64,000 nt of DNA from Apodemus sylvaticus (GCF_947179515.1 NC_067495.1:65025411-65089410), one strand, 5' to 3'. Positions 34,638-45,495 are shown, counted from the stretch's first letter. Translations and numbers: made by a program. Notes: generated by a model from the letters alone, not told the origin.

Positions 34638-35048
34638 AACTCAGTAATAGCACCCTCCTCCATGTTTTTGCTTGAAAGGATCCCAATTCTCCTTTATACT
34701 TCAAATCAAATTGTTCTAGAGGGCATTATTCATTCCACAACTGTCAGTGTTTTCTTTTTTTATCACCTACTACCTTCAAGCTGGTCTGCTTCTAATTTTG
34801 TCTTCAATTAAGGTTATAACCTTCCACATCTTTTTATTGATTGGGACGTCTCTTGAACGGTCCTGAGAAATAACTTGAAGGGAAGTGTCCCATGCCTGAC
34901 ACCAGTGATTTTTGTTAAGCACTCTGAATTGGAGGGAGCATTGTCACTACACATGCTGAAACTTCATTACATTTTCATTTACATAATTATATTATAAAAC
35001 ACATATTACAAATGTATTTTAAGCAAACATAAAATAATTATGTAAAGA
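34638..35048. other. Intergenic DNA
   Basis: Nothing recognised; AT-rich from 34,960. Confidence 0.35.
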
Positions 35049-35065
35049 CTGCGGCTTTTTCTGTT

Positions 35066-35908
35066 TTTCTTTTTTTTTTATTGGATATATTTTTTATTTA
35101 CATTTCAAATGATGTCCCCTTTTCTGGCCCCCCACTCCCCGAAAGTCCCATAAGCCCTCTTCCTTCCCTCTGTTCTCCCATCTACCCCTTCCCTCTTCCC
35201 TGTTCTGGTTTTGCCCTATACTGCTGCACTGAGTCTTTCCAGAACCAGGGGCCACTCCTCCATTCTTCTTGTACCTCATTTGATGTGTGGATTATGTTTT
35301 GGGTATTCCAGTTTTCTAGGCTAATATCCACTTATTTTAGTGAGTGCATACCATGATTGATCTTTTGAGACTGGGTTACCTCACTTAGGATGATGTTCTC
35401 CAGCTCCATCCATTTGCCCAAGAATTTCATGAATTCATTGTTTCTAATGGCTGAATAGTACTCCATTGTGTATATATACCACATTTTTTGCATCCATTCT
35501 TCTGTTGAGGGACACCTGGGTTTCTTTCCAGCTTCTGGCTATTATAAATAGGGCTGCTATGAACATAGTGGAGCATGTGTCTTTATTGCATGCTGGGGAA
35601 TCCTCTGGGTATATGCCCAGGAGTGGTATAATGGGGTCCTCTGGAAGTGTCATGCCCAGTTTTCTGAGGAACCACCAGACTGATTTCCAGAGTGGTTGTA
35701 CCAATTTGCAACCCCACCAGCAGTGGAGGAGTGTTCCTCTTTCTCCACATCCTTGCCAACATCTGCTGTCTCCTGAATTTTTAATCTTAGCCATTCTGAC
35801 TGGTGTTAGGTGAAATCTCAGGGTTGTTTTGATATGCATTTCCCTGATGACTAATGAAGTTGAGCATTTTTTATGATGCTTCTCAGCCATCTGAAGTTCC
35901 TCGGGTGG
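35066..35908 (-). mobile_element. 5'-truncated L1 (ORF2 end and 3'UTR)
   Basis: Poly(A) as a T-run at 35,070-35,079, short 3'UTR (gaaagtcccataagccctct; actgagtctttccagaacca), then ORF2 C-terminus in the minus strand ending at 35,890. The frame from 35,890 down to 35,444 is open for 148 codons, with the C-terminal CWWGC and KDTCSTMFIAALFIIARSWK motifs. The insertion is bounded by an imperfect 17-bp duplication (ctgcggctttttctgtt, 35,049-35,065; 15 of 17 at 35,909-35,925). Similar to the L1 at 60,485. Confidence 0.9.
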
Positions 35909-35925
35909 CTGCAGCTTTTTCAGTT

Positions 35926-36585
35926 ACTTTTAGTGCTCTTTATCCCCTTTCCTGACATTTTCCTCTGGCTTGCCCTTCCTCCTCCTAGATAAAACCTCTT
36001 CATTTTCTAAATGCCCCATTTCTTCTACTCTCCTGCTTTATAGCTCATTTTACCCTTCCCCATTCACTCCTTTAACTTTCATGGTTTCTATGTTAACTTC
36101 AGGTTATATACTCACCTCTTAAGATTCAGATATAGCTGTCTGAAATGTCATACAAAATTATGTGATCTGTGTACCTAAAATTATATAAAATACATAAAAG
36201 TCTGTGTATCCATAGTTTAAAAAAATGCATGCATATCAACTTTTACCTGCAAATTGATAATGATATATTATTAACTTATCACTATACTTTGTATGAGTGC
36301 CTTTTAAGAAAAAATGTACTTGTGCATATAAGCAAAAGAAAAAATATAGAAAATATTTATCAGACAATAGTTTGGAATGAATGACCTTGAAATTAGAATT
36401 AGATAGCAGAGATTGACAGACTTATATTCACTTAAAATATATATTATATATGCATGCATTCAATAAGTATATATATTATATATATGTATTTATATTTAAA
36501 ATGTCAATTGTTAAAATATTCATTGTCAACATCTTTTAACAGATATGATAAAGAGTTGATACTGTTAACTTTAAAAAAAAAAGAT
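35926..36585. other. Intergenic DNA, AT-rich
   Basis: Possible old pyrimidine-rich L1 3'UTR at 35,940-36,120; otherwise nothing recognised. Confidence 0.35.
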
Positions 36586-37690
36586 TCAGCTCTAGCATCC
36601 ACAAATCAGAGAGAGAAAGCAGCATTTGTCTTTAAGTGTCTGGACTACCTCACTAAGTGTAATATTTTCTAGTTTCATATACTTGCAACTTTCATGATTT
36701 CATTTTTCTCACCTGATATGGAATTCCACTGTGTATATGAACCTCATTTTCATTATCCTTCCATCAGGTGAAGACCATTTAGGTTGTTTCCAATTTCTAG
36801 CTATTATGAACGGAGCAGTGATGAATATGGCTGAACAAGTGTCTGTAAAACAGGACATTGTGTTCCTTGGACATAGGTCAAGGAATAGTACAGTTTTAGT
36901 TATATAATTTGGTAAGATTTCAGCACTACAATAATAATAATAGACAGTACAGTGATGGCACAAAAACAGATTAGTAAATCAACAGAACAAAATAGAAGTC
37001 CAAACACAAGTGCATGTAGTTTCACAGCATTCTGAATGCATTACCCTGAACTAGAATCACCTTGAAATGGATTAAATAGCTCAATGTGAAACTTGTAATG
37101 CTGGAACTGCTATGAGAATACATGGGTGATGCCCTCCAACAAGAGACTTTCTGAACAGGACCCCATTCAATTATGAATTAAGGCAAACAATTAACAAAGA
37201 CCTCATAAAACTAAAATACTTGTGTATAGAAAATGGAACAATAAGTTAACAGAGAGGCTGCCCACAGAATATTTGGCAGCTATTTATTTGATAAATTATC
37301 CAGAATATAGGGAAGAAAAAAGCCAAGGATCCAGTTTATAATGGCTGGAGGGAGGGGGCAGCTCCAGATCTGAATAGAGAATTCTCACAAAACAAACAAG
37401 CAAACAAAAACAACAAAACAAAACCAAAAAAGCAAAGAGATGAAAAATTGGCTAAGGATTATCATTAAAGCTTTAGCATCTTTACCATCTTTAGCAATTA
37501 GGGAAATGCCAATTAAAACAACTCTGAGGTTCATATTATCCCAATTAGAAGGGTTAAGATCAAGAAAACAACTGATAAGAAATTCTGGTGAGGATGTGGG
37601 AATGGGAACTCTTGTTCACTTTTGGTGAGATTCCAAACTCGTGCAGCCTCTGTGGAAATGAGAGAGGAGAAGTCTCAAACAAACAAACAC
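36586..37690 (-). mobile_element. Old L1 with inverted 5' part
   Basis: 36,586 to about 36,925 is minus-strand L1 ORF2 end (agcatccacaaatcagagag; ggttgtttccaatttctagc). From about 36,926 to 37,690 the strand switches to plus with earlier ORF2 sequence (aatcaacagaacaaaataga; ggaaatgccaattaaaacaa; tctggtgaggatgtgg). Strand switch and order match twin priming, but divergence is high and no target duplication was found. Confidence 0.6.
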
Positions 37691-38199
37691 CAATCCAAAC
37701 CAAAAACAAAAACCCCTTGGCTTGTTTTTTTAAATTGTCATCTCTTTAAAATTCACAGAACAAAACTCCTGACTGGAATCTGTTCCAGTTAGATTGTTCT
37801 TTGCAAGGTTTTATAATGCTTTTTCACTAATCATTGTTCCCTCCGTCTGAGTCTTTGGGACCTGCTTGGTTAAGCGCCCATCATGACTCAGCTCAGGTAT
37901 GCTCCCACAGTGTATAATGATGCTCACCTCGTTGTTACCTCACTCTGCTAGTTCTTCCAAAACAGGTAGCAAATTCTTCTTCATCCCCGAATTCCACCGT
38001 TCTGTTTCTAGTACCTTGCTTGTAAATGGTTAAGGCGGGCACGCGTGTGTGTGCGCGTGTACGTGCGCTAGTGTGAACTGGGAACACGGCACACAGGGGA
38101 CTTAATAACAGCATCATCTAATAAATGTTTAATTTTTTTCATACAGCTTATTTTTCTCATCGATTTACTGAATAGTCTATCACTTTGGCTAGAGAAATA
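37691..38199. other. Intergenic DNA upstream of Pbdc1
   Basis: A GC-containing alternating purine-pyrimidine stretch at 38,040-38,068 (cgcgtgtgtgtgcgcgtgta) could adopt Z-DNA; otherwise nothing recognised. Confidence 0.35.
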
Positions 38200-38429
38200 G
38201 CGTTGCTAAGTAACAACACGCGTGCGCTGGCGCCTGCGTGGCCCGGATAAGGCGGAGCCACCGCTTCATCCAAAGGGCGGACGTACGCAGGCGCAGTGGG
38301 CGGGCGTACGCCTGCGCAGAGGGAGGAACTGGTCTCTGTTTCCGCCCTGTTGCTCTCAATTAACTGTTAAAGCAGCGCGCGCAACAGGTCACTTCCGGAA
38401 AGGGAAAGCTGCACTTACCTAGCGGCGAC
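38200..38429 (+). promoter_or_regulatory. Pbdc1: Pbdc1 CpG-rich promoter
   Basis: A CpG-dense block directly upstream of the Pbdc1 ATG. Visible sites: an RFX X-box-like palindrome gttgctaagtaac (38,202-38,214); three NRF1-like elements, gcgcctgcgt (38,230), acgcaggcgca (38,285) and acgcctgcgcag (38,308), the last two in repeats beginning cgtacgc; GC boxes (gggcgg at 38,275, gggcggg at 38,298); and an ETS site acttccgg at 38,391-38,398. There is no TATA box. ETS plus NRF1 sites are typical of broadly expressed TATA-less genes, and the start of transcription is probably near the ETS site. Site functions are inferred from motif matches. Confidence 0.7.
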
Positions 38430-38459
38430 ATGGATGCTGCCAGCGAAAGCGAAGAGCCG
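38430..38459 (+). CDS. Pbdc1: Pbdc1 coding exon 1
   Basis: Encodes residues 1-10 (MDAASESEEP); donor gccg|gtaaga. The N-terminus is the least conserved part of the family. Confidence 0.9.
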
Positions 38460-39575
38460 GTAAGATACAGCTCTGGGGTTGGTTAAATACCCAAGTGGAG
38501 ATTGGGTGGTAAGCGACCCAAGGAGTCAGGGGATCGTTCACTCAGCGCCGCTTTTTTTCTTCTCAGGTTTCTGGGGAAGCGATGTCCATCGCCCATGCTC
38601 TTTCTTACCCTCCTGAGTCATACGGCAACGACGTGAGTATGACTCACTTCCCGCCCACCGAGCTATCCCAGGATGTCAGAAAGCCCTGGCTTTAAATTAT
38701 AAGCTTCTTTACTGTTTGATATCTTCAGACTTCCCCCACATCGCCCCAAATTATACCTTCTCCACGTCAGTGTAATCATAGTTGACAAATGTAGTACTTT
38801 AGAACCTGTGAAAGTGAGTTCCTGACTTTCTACGATTTGGAACCACCCGGGAACCTTCTGAACACCCGGCATGTCCAGATTACAGCCCACATCAGATCAA
38901 ATCATAATGTCTGGGGGAAGAGGAGCCAAAACATAGTAGTTTTAAAAGAGCATTCAAAATGAATGATTCCACTGTGCAGTAAAGTGACACTGGTTTGTGG
39001 TGTGCTTCATTTGGACCTTTGAGATTTAAAAAAAGATGGCAGGGATAGCAATCAGAATGTAATGTGTACTAGATGAGTGGCTCAAGCAATAGGATGGAAA
39101 GGGCTTACCAGAAGAGGGTTTTTTTTTTTTAAGATTTATTTATTTATTATTTATTATATGTAAGTACACTGTAGCTGTCTTCAGACACTCCAGAAGAGGT
39201 CGTCAAATCTCATACGGATGGTTGTGAGCTACCATGTGGTTGCTGGGATTTGAACTCAGGACCTTCAGAAGAGCAGTCAGTGCTCTTAACTGCTGAGCCA
39301 TCTCTCCAGTCCCCAGAAGAGGTTTTTTAGGGATGGAGGCAGTAGATTTCATATGGGAAGTGTAACTTGAACTGGATCCTCAAAGTGTATGTGTTTATGT
39401 ATATATGTAGACAGACAGAAAATACAGATTCAAAGGTAGGAAATTTTCTTGGTCTAAGGTGGGGAGGTGCAGATGTAGATTGATTTTTCTGGCTTCATGA
39501 AGGGGACAACAGGCAGGTTGAAAAAGGAGAGGCTAATGGAACAGCCTCTTGTACTTGTTGAACAGTACTTGTTCA

Positions 39576-39623
<48 letters not shown>

Positions 39624-42494
39624 TAGCTACATCATTTGTTCTGGAGTTTTACAGAATGGAAAATTGATTATCTGATAAAGACAAATGATGACTAAAACAT
39701 TGCTACACTCGTGAAAGAAAAAAATAGTTTCACATGTATTTTTGTCCTCCCAACAACTCTAAGGTGTGTAAGTGGGTATATTAATAATAGGTTATACTTA
39801 AAATTTTAAATAATGTAATATATATACAATAATAAATTATATTTTTATTTTCTTTAGTGTAAACAGTTATCAGTTGCTGCTGGAAAAAAGATGTCCAGTA
39901 GTTCATTGTTTTTGTTATTCTGTATTGATAACTTCTTTTGGTCACTGTAGGGACAAAAGATTTATATCGCAAAATCCACTAGTTCAGTTTTTGTCCCTGA
40001 CAGCAACATTTTCTGTAGACTTCTTGAGATTTGGCAAGATGTCTTTAACTGATTATCCACTGCAGGACTGAGATTTCTGAGCTGATGTTCTTCCTCTTTT
40101 ACAGCCTGATATTGAAATGGCTTGGGCCATTCGAGCAATGCAGCATGCTGAAGTCTATTACAAAGTGAGTTATCATTAAGCCGAAGTCAACAAGCGATTT
40201 TAGTATATGATGCTACGCAGATCATGGTTCTCAGCAAGTTAAGTTGTTAAGTTTTGCTTGTTGTTTTAACTCCCCACCAATCATATGTCCGGGGAAGAAG
40301 GGTAGAAGTAAATTTGATGGTGAGAAGTTCTGCTTGTCTGCCCCTCCTGTTTGCTCCCGGGGGGGGGGGGGGGGGGGGGGGGGGAAGATGTGTGGCTCAC
40401 GAGTAACACACTTAAATGCCTGTTGAATGAAAGAACAGTCACAGAACACTGAGCCAGGCAATACCAGGACTGAAGGGTTCATTCAGTTGTCAGAGTGGTA
40501 AAGGGGGAGGGGGGGCAAGAAAAAGGAAAAACAAAAAGAGAGAAGGGCTGTTGTTGTGGCTCTTAAGACCGTTTTAATGATTTCATGCAAGACCTGGTCT
40601 GCTAATACTGTCTAAAGTAATCATCTGCCCTGAGAACCATAGGTTTTCTGATGGTGTGGCACTGGAGGGTAGAAGTCTAAATTAGTGACTAGCGTCTTTA
40701 TGTTTGTTTTGCTGTCTGCCAGCTGATTTCATCAGTTGACCCACAGTTTCTGAAACTCACCAAAGTAGATGACCAAATCTACTCTGAGTTCCGTGAAATT
40801 TTTGAGACACTCAGGGTAGATGTATTGGACCCAGAAGAACTCAAATCAGAATCAGCTAAAGAGGTAAGTATTCTCTTGAGCATTAGCTAACATCTAATAT
40901 TTTTTTAAATTATTTATTTATTTATTATGTAAGTACACCATAGCTGACTTCAGACACCCCAGAAGAAGGCATCAGATTTCATTACGGATGGTTGTGAGCC
41001 ACCATGTGGTTGCTGGGATTTGAACTCAGGACCTTTGGAAGAGCAGTCACTGTTGTTAACTGCTGAGTCATCTCTCTAGCCCCCGCTAACATCTAATTTT
41101 GATTATATGTTTGCATATAAGCTTCACATTTCTTCAAGGGACTTACAATAAACCTGGATTTTGTAATAATTAAGTCACCTATGGTATTAATTTCTGTCTC
41201 ATGTGCTTTTGGTGTTTATTGAAGACTTTTTATCCCTCTCCTTGTCTTGGGCACTTCAAGTACCCCCTTAGATGCACCTTTAAGGGAGGGAGGGGTGAGT
41301 TTATTTTACCAGGAAATTTGATTGGAAGGGTTGGATGACAGAATAGTTAGTCGGGTACAGGGAATATAGGGTGGTATTTTGACTCTCTGGATTTTTGTTC
41401 CATTGATCACAGGTCCTATAGCAGTGGTGTTTCTGGTTTATGTGATCATCTCATGCTCAAACAGAGCACTGAGATTACAATAGGAAAAAGATTTTTCTTC
41501 AAGTGGGGTCTTACCTAACGAAGAATTTAAAGTGTGAAGTCCTAGCAGGTTGTCGCTATCTTTGAGAATTTGCCCCTTCTTGGTGGACATGTAGAACACT
41601 GCCTTCTGTGTCTCGTTGGCACTTTGGTGAGGATGAGCACCCACTTTGACTTGAGATGGCTGATAAGTAACTCAAAGCAAAGCACAGGTCCATTTTAGAA
41701 ATCACATTTCAATTTTGTAGTAAAAAGATTGAGGTGGTTGGTTTCTTTGTTCTTTTGTTTTTTGTTCTCCTGATCAAAATATTGTGAGTAGGGGGAGCAG
41801 CAGTCTAAAACCTAACATATAGCACAGGAATGTGGTACAGTTTTCACCTCCTGATTTGTCTCTTTGACCCTGGTTCTTATCCTTCACGGGGAAGTTCAAA
41901 CCTCTTTCCTGGCTCAAGTACATTAGACTCTTGAATTCATCAGTTAAGGTGTCACTTTTTGTATTTATAGAAGTGGAGGCCATTCTGCTTAAAATTTGAA
42001 GGGCTCGTAGAAGATTATAACTATGGTACTTTACTGCGACTGGATTGTTCCCAGGGCTACACTGAAGAGAACACCATCTTTGGTGAGTTTCTTGTCTTGG
42101 GCATTGTTTCTGTAAGAGGACCTGAATAAGGAGTCTGGGTTCACTAACAAGGATAGTTAGCTTGAAAGTCATCTTATTTTTTATATCTTTCAAGGTACTG
42201 TTCCTTAATATGACATATGTTTGAGTGGCTTTCGTGTCAGAGTTTGTTTTTAGTCAGTACACATAGTTATCTAAGACTAGGACAATCAATTCTATTTACC
42301 TTTCAGCACCCAGGATTCAATTTTTTGCCATTGAAATTGCTCGGAACCGGGAAGGCTATAACAAAGCAGTTTCCGTCAGTACTCAGGACAAAGAAGGAGA
42401 GGAAGGAGCTGGCAATAAAGAAGAGGAAGCTGAGAAAGGAGCCGCTAGTGGAGGAGACAAGGAGGAAGGAGTCAACAGAGAAGGAGAGAAGTAG
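38430..42494 (+). CDS. Pbdc1: Pbdc1 gene, polysaccharide biosynthesis domain containing 1 (six coding exons)
   Basis: Spliced CDS: 38,430-38,459; 38,567-38,632; 40,105-40,164; 40,723-40,863; 41,971-42,082; 42,307-42,494. That is 597 nt, or 198 residues plus stop. All five introns are GT-AG; introns 1-4 are phase 0 and intron 5 is phase 1. The protein begins MDAASESEEPVSGEAMS. The conserved PBDC1 fold covers about residues 22-155 (ESYGNDPDIEMAW, LISSVDPQFLKLTKVDDQIY, TLLRLDCSQGYTEEN, IQFFAIEIARNREG), and an acidic K/E/G-rich tail ends the protein. There is no signal peptide or membrane segment, so it is cytosolic. The family name is historical. The yeast relative Ypl225w/Chp1 is described as a ribosome-associated chaperone for nascent eEF1A; a similar role in mammals is inference. 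The ATG was chosen by homology and its position after the CpG-rich promoter. X-linked in mouse and human. Confidence 0.96.
38567..38632 (+). CDS. Pbdc1: Pbdc1 coding exon 2
   Basis: Residues 11-32 (VSGEAMSIAHALSYPPESYGND). Acceptor tttttttcttctcag, donor aacgac|gtgagt. Confidence 0.95.
39118..39312 (-). mobile_element. B2 SINE in Pbdc1 intron 2
   Basis: Complete antisense B2 (tail aagatttatttatttatt; tgctcttaactgctgagcca; head tctctccagtcccc). Flanked by ccagaagagg at 39,108-39,117 and 39,313-39,322. Close to the B2 consensus, so fairly young. Confidence 0.95.
39579..39619. repeat. (AT)n microsatellite, Pbdc1 intron 2
   Basis: About 41 bp of pure AT alternation. Confidence 0.95.
40105..40164 (+). 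CDS. Pbdc1: Pbdc1 coding exon 3
   Basis: Residues 33-52 (PDIEMAWAIRAMQHAEVYYK). Acceptor ctcttttacag, donor tacaaa|gtgagt. Confidence 0.96.
40359..40384. repeat. Poly(G) tract, Pbdc1 intron 3
   Basis: About 25 consecutive G after tgctccc. It could form a G-quadruplex in the nascent RNA, because it is on the sense strand; the length may be imprecise. Confidence 0.9.
40723..40863 (+). CDS. Pbdc1: Pbdc1 coding exon 4
   Basis: Residues 53-99, from LISSVDPQFL to KSESAKE. Acceptor gctgtctgccag, donor aagag|gtaagt. Confidence 0.96.
40899..41084 (-). mobile_element. B2 SINE in Pbdc1 intron 4
   Basis: Antisense B2 (aaattatttatttatttatt; agacaccccagaagaaggca; ctgctgagtcatctctctag). Flanked by a perfect 13-bp duplication gctaacatctaat at 40,886-40,898 and 41,085-41,097, only about 22 bp inside the intron from the exon 4 donor. 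Confidence 0.96.
41971..42082 (+). CDS. Pbdc1: Pbdc1 coding exon 5
   Basis: Residues 100-136 plus the first base of codon 137: KWRPFCLKFEGLVEDYNYGT and LLRLDCSQGYTEENTIF. Acceptor tttgtatttatag, donor tctttg|gtgagt. Confidence 0.96.
42307..42494 (+). CDS. Pbdc1: Pbdc1 terminal coding exon
   Basis: Completes Ala137 and encodes residues 138-198, ending in a Glu/Lys/Gly-rich tail (NREGEK) and TAG at 42,492. The tail is built from repeated gaagga/gagaag units and is likely disordered. Confidence 0.95.
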
Positions 42495-42775
42495 AAAACT
42501 AACGAGGGAGGAGAGAAAGCCAAGAACCCCGTGACTCAGCTGAGCATGTCTGTGCTGCACACACAGCCCCCTTTGGTTCAGTGATGCTGTTGTGTAAGTG
42601 GAGGACTCAGATGGACATCTTCCTAGCTAGCAAGAGAAACTACTCTGGCCATAATAGCTTAAACAGGATTAGTGGAGTCTTAGTTCATTATTGTTTGATA
42701 CCCTGTTTCTTGGCTGTAACTGTTGTTGAAGTAAGACATTTTGTAAATAAATTCCTTTTGGTTTATTTTACTTAT
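42495..42775 (+). terminator. Pbdc1: Pbdc1 3'UTR and polyadenylation signal
   Basis: After the stop codon the UTR runs about 270 nt to a canonical AATAAA at 42,746-42,751, followed by a T/G-rich element (ccttttggtttattttactt). Cleavage is expected near 42,765-42,775. Confidence 0.85.
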
Positions 42776-42962
42776 GACTGACCTTAGAAAGTATTTACAT
42801 TTATCTGACACTTCAAAAAGTCAGGTATATAATTTATCACTGAATCTCATAAAACTGTCTATTTATTACTTCTCACTGTTTTCAGTAGTGATGTTCTCTT
42901 AACCCGTTAGCTTGTACCTGGTCTCAGGATTAAAAGTCCTTATATAAGAATTGACTCTAAGC

Positions 42963-43070
42963 CAGAGCTAGTGACTCATACCTGTAATTCCAACACCTGG
43001 GAGGCTGAGGTGAGAGAGTGCCATGGCTGTGAGGCTAGTCTGACCTGCAGAGTGAGACTGTCTCGAACAT
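42963..43070 (+). mobile_element. Old B1/PB1 SINE
   Basis: gagctagtgactcatacctg, taattccaacacctgggagg, gcagagtgagactgtctcg: a diverged proto-B1-type element. Confidence 0.6.
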
Positions 43071-43234
43071 GAATTGCTTAAACCAATGGCTTTTTCCTTT
43101 GTGGTGACTTTAGCTCTTTGATTTCCTTTACTGTATTGGAACAGTATGCATTCTTGAGGGATCTGTCAGGTTAAAGGGTGTGGCCCGTTGATTGGAGAAG
43201 AGCAAAAGCCTTTACTTCCTTCTTTTAGAGAATT

Positions 43235-43365
43235 GTTGTCATTTGTTTATTGGTTGGTTGGTTTTTCTGAGATGGAGTCTCACCTTATAGACCATTCTGG
43301 CCCAGTTCTCACTATATGGGTCAGACTAGCTTCCTACTTAGAATCCTGCCTTGTTCATCCTCTCA
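43235..43365 (-). mobile_element. Old B1-like SINE remnant
   Basis: ggttggtttttctgagatgg, agtctcaccttatagaccat, gggtcagactagcttcctac; strongly diverged antisense B1. Confidence 0.45.
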
Positions 43366-43724
43366 CAGGTAGGTTGTTAACCTGAAACTTAGCCAGTAAC
43401 AATAAATGTTAATATAGTGCTTATAATCTAATCTAAGACTGATAAAGTGGCTTCCCATATATAATGTTATAGGCCAGAGCATATCGTTATATTTGACATG
43501 TAAAGGTTTGTTGATTTGATATGGGAGGAAGGCGTTTCCTTCTCAAGTGAAGATGTTCAGAATGAAGACTTCTGGTATCTACTCAGGTATATGAAGATGG
43601 TTCATGTGCTTCCACAGACAAACTTACTTTGATCAGTGAAAATGAAAGGAAACCAGAACACCTGCGGTACATACACAGTATTCTCTCCAGTGGACTGTAA
43701 GATTCTTATGTAAGAAAGGATTGA
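43366..43724. other. Intergenic DNA
   Basis: Nothing recognised. Confidence 0.35.
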
Positions 43725-43855
43725 TGCCAGGTGGGGACCTGGGAGGCAGAGGCAGGGGAATATCTGAGTTTGAGGCCACCCTGGTCTATATACAGAGTGA
43801 GTTCCAGAACACCTAGGGCTTCACAGAAAAATCCTGCATCGAAAACAAACAATTC
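43725..43855 (+). mobile_element. B1 SINE, internally deleted
   Basis: tgccaggtggggacctgggaggcagaggca shows a jump from the B1 head to its middle, losing the atcccagcact block; the rest (gaggccaccctggtctatat; agggcttcacagaaaa) is B1. Confidence 0.75.
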
Positions 43856-44224
43856 TATTTGAGGATAAATGCATTGGATACTAGGAAAATACCCCTTTCA
43901 ATGTTTTTATTATTGGCAAATTCATAAGAGTATTTCAAACATTAAAATTTTCTTTTATAAAAATGTATAGTTTTGAAAGAGTAGGATAGTCCTTTATATA
44001 TCATACTAGCCAGGCTGTTAAGAAAAATGTATATTGTGTAATTTTTTTCTAGTTGTTTGTCCATAGATACTATCTTAGAAGTTGAGGAAGAAAAAGTATT
44101 GACCACATAGACTTGCAGTTCCGTCCCAGAGCCTGAGGCAGCCTGCATGCGTCTGCACCATGGCCTCTGTGGATGTTATGATTTCCAGGTTAGGAGTTTA
44201 TGGGATTTCTTAGTGTGAGAATAA

Positions 44225-44480
44225 GTGGGTCTCTGTTTCTTCTGCTTTGTCTTGAACTCTTTTTCTTCCCTTTGTTTTGCCCAATCCCAATGTGGTAGTT
44301 TTTATTTTATCCTATTTTATTTTTCTTATTATTCCTTAGAAGCCTGTTTGTTTTCTAATAAGAGACTGAAAGGGAGTGGATCCACATGGGAGGGGAGGTG
44401 GGGAGGAGTAGAGGGAAGGGAAGGGAAACCATACTCAGGATATATTATGTGAAAAAATACTTATTTTCAATAAAAGGAAA
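44225..44480 (+). mobile_element. L1 Lx-type 3' end
   Basis: ttttattttatttttcttatt-type T-rich block, then gggaggggaggtggggagga and catactcaggatatattatgtg with AATAAAAG near 44,470: the terminal part of an Lx 3'UTR. Confidence 0.5.
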
Positions 44481-45355
44481 AAGTAGCTCTTTCCAGGTTA
44501 TTCATTGACTGGACAGCTAGCTTAATGGCTGTTTAGATTTACAGAGGATAAGAAACATGACAACCGGAGTGTCTTGAAGCAAGTAATAAAAAATGAAAAG
44601 GAATAACTACAGAGTCTGCAGGTGGACTCTTAAGGGTCAGGAGCCAGCTTAGAGGGGAACAGTAAGTAGAATGGTTCTGTGATGCTTTAAATGAGTCATA
44701 AGATGATTTCAGTGTTCTCCCCTAGCCTTGCACAGCCCTGTGTAATCCCTGCTGTTTAGTGTGGACAAAGCCTGTGGATATGAAGAAACTTTATTCCTAA
44801 GTTGGAGATGATTTGGTTTTGAATTAGTCAAAGGAAACACCATCTCAGGTAGGTCCTTCTGAATAGGTCTTAACCGGATCAAGCCAAAGCACCAGGCATC
44901 CTGTTGTAGAAACAAACAGCCGTGTTTTGAGAGGAAAGGGTCATAGGGAAGATTGAAGGTGACATTTTTTTCCTCTGGCTGATGGCTCTCAAGAAAATGG
45001 CAATTCCACTTAGCTCTGCCTACTAGTGAGCTGGAAGGTGGGATTGCCAGTATGGTTTTGGGCCCTGGGAACCCCAGAGCAGAGGATTTAGAACAGCTTT
45101 CTGTGTACTCCTCACTCCTATACAATAAGTGGATGTTGTCTCAAGCCCAAAAACATGGTTATTGGTTATAGAGTATTTCAGAGCTACAGGTTGGGTGGTA
45201 GAAGGGAGGTGCTAGACTTCACCAGTAGCTAAAAGTTGGGACTTGGGTTTGGATCCCAAGTGGGTAGAAGCTAAAGAAATTTGAAGAACATGATAGAAAA
45301 GAATCTTAAACTGTTTTGAACAGACTCTTTGACTCTTTGTTGTTTAGGCTTTGTG
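44481..45355. other. Intergenic DNA, nothing recognised
   Basis: Apparently single-copy. The minus-strand open frame of 138 codons at 44,709-45,125 has no recognisable domain. Confidence 0.35.
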
Positions 45356-45495
45356 CATGCATGCATGCATGCGTGCATGCGTTTCCCTCTCCTTTAAGAT
45401 AGGATATCTATATAGTCCTGGAACTTCCTATGTAGATCAGACTGATCTCAAACTGCCTGTGCCTTCTGAGTGCATGTACCACTAGGCCCAGGCCA
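45356..45495 (-). mobile_element. (TGCA)n and old B1 SINE
   Basis: A short gcatgcatgcatgcatgcgt run is followed by an antisense B1 remnant (agataggatatctatatagt; ttcctatgtagatcagactg; tctgagtgcatgtaccacta). Confidence 0.65.

Noticed and set aside
35444..35890. 148-codon minus-strand open frame
   Set aside because: It is the C-terminus of L1 ORF2 inside a truncated L1, not a host gene.
41774..42193. 139-codon minus-strand frame overlapping Pbdc1 exon 5
   Set aside because: Antisense shadow of a well-supported sense exon.
44081..44210. gaagttgaggaagaaaaagtattg and atggcctctgtggatgtt considered as exons
   Set aside because: No consistent splice sites or open frame linking them; no family recognised.
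44709..45125. 138-codon minus-strand open frame
   Set aside because: No family resemblance or flanking gene signals; ordinary for a random open frame at this base composition.
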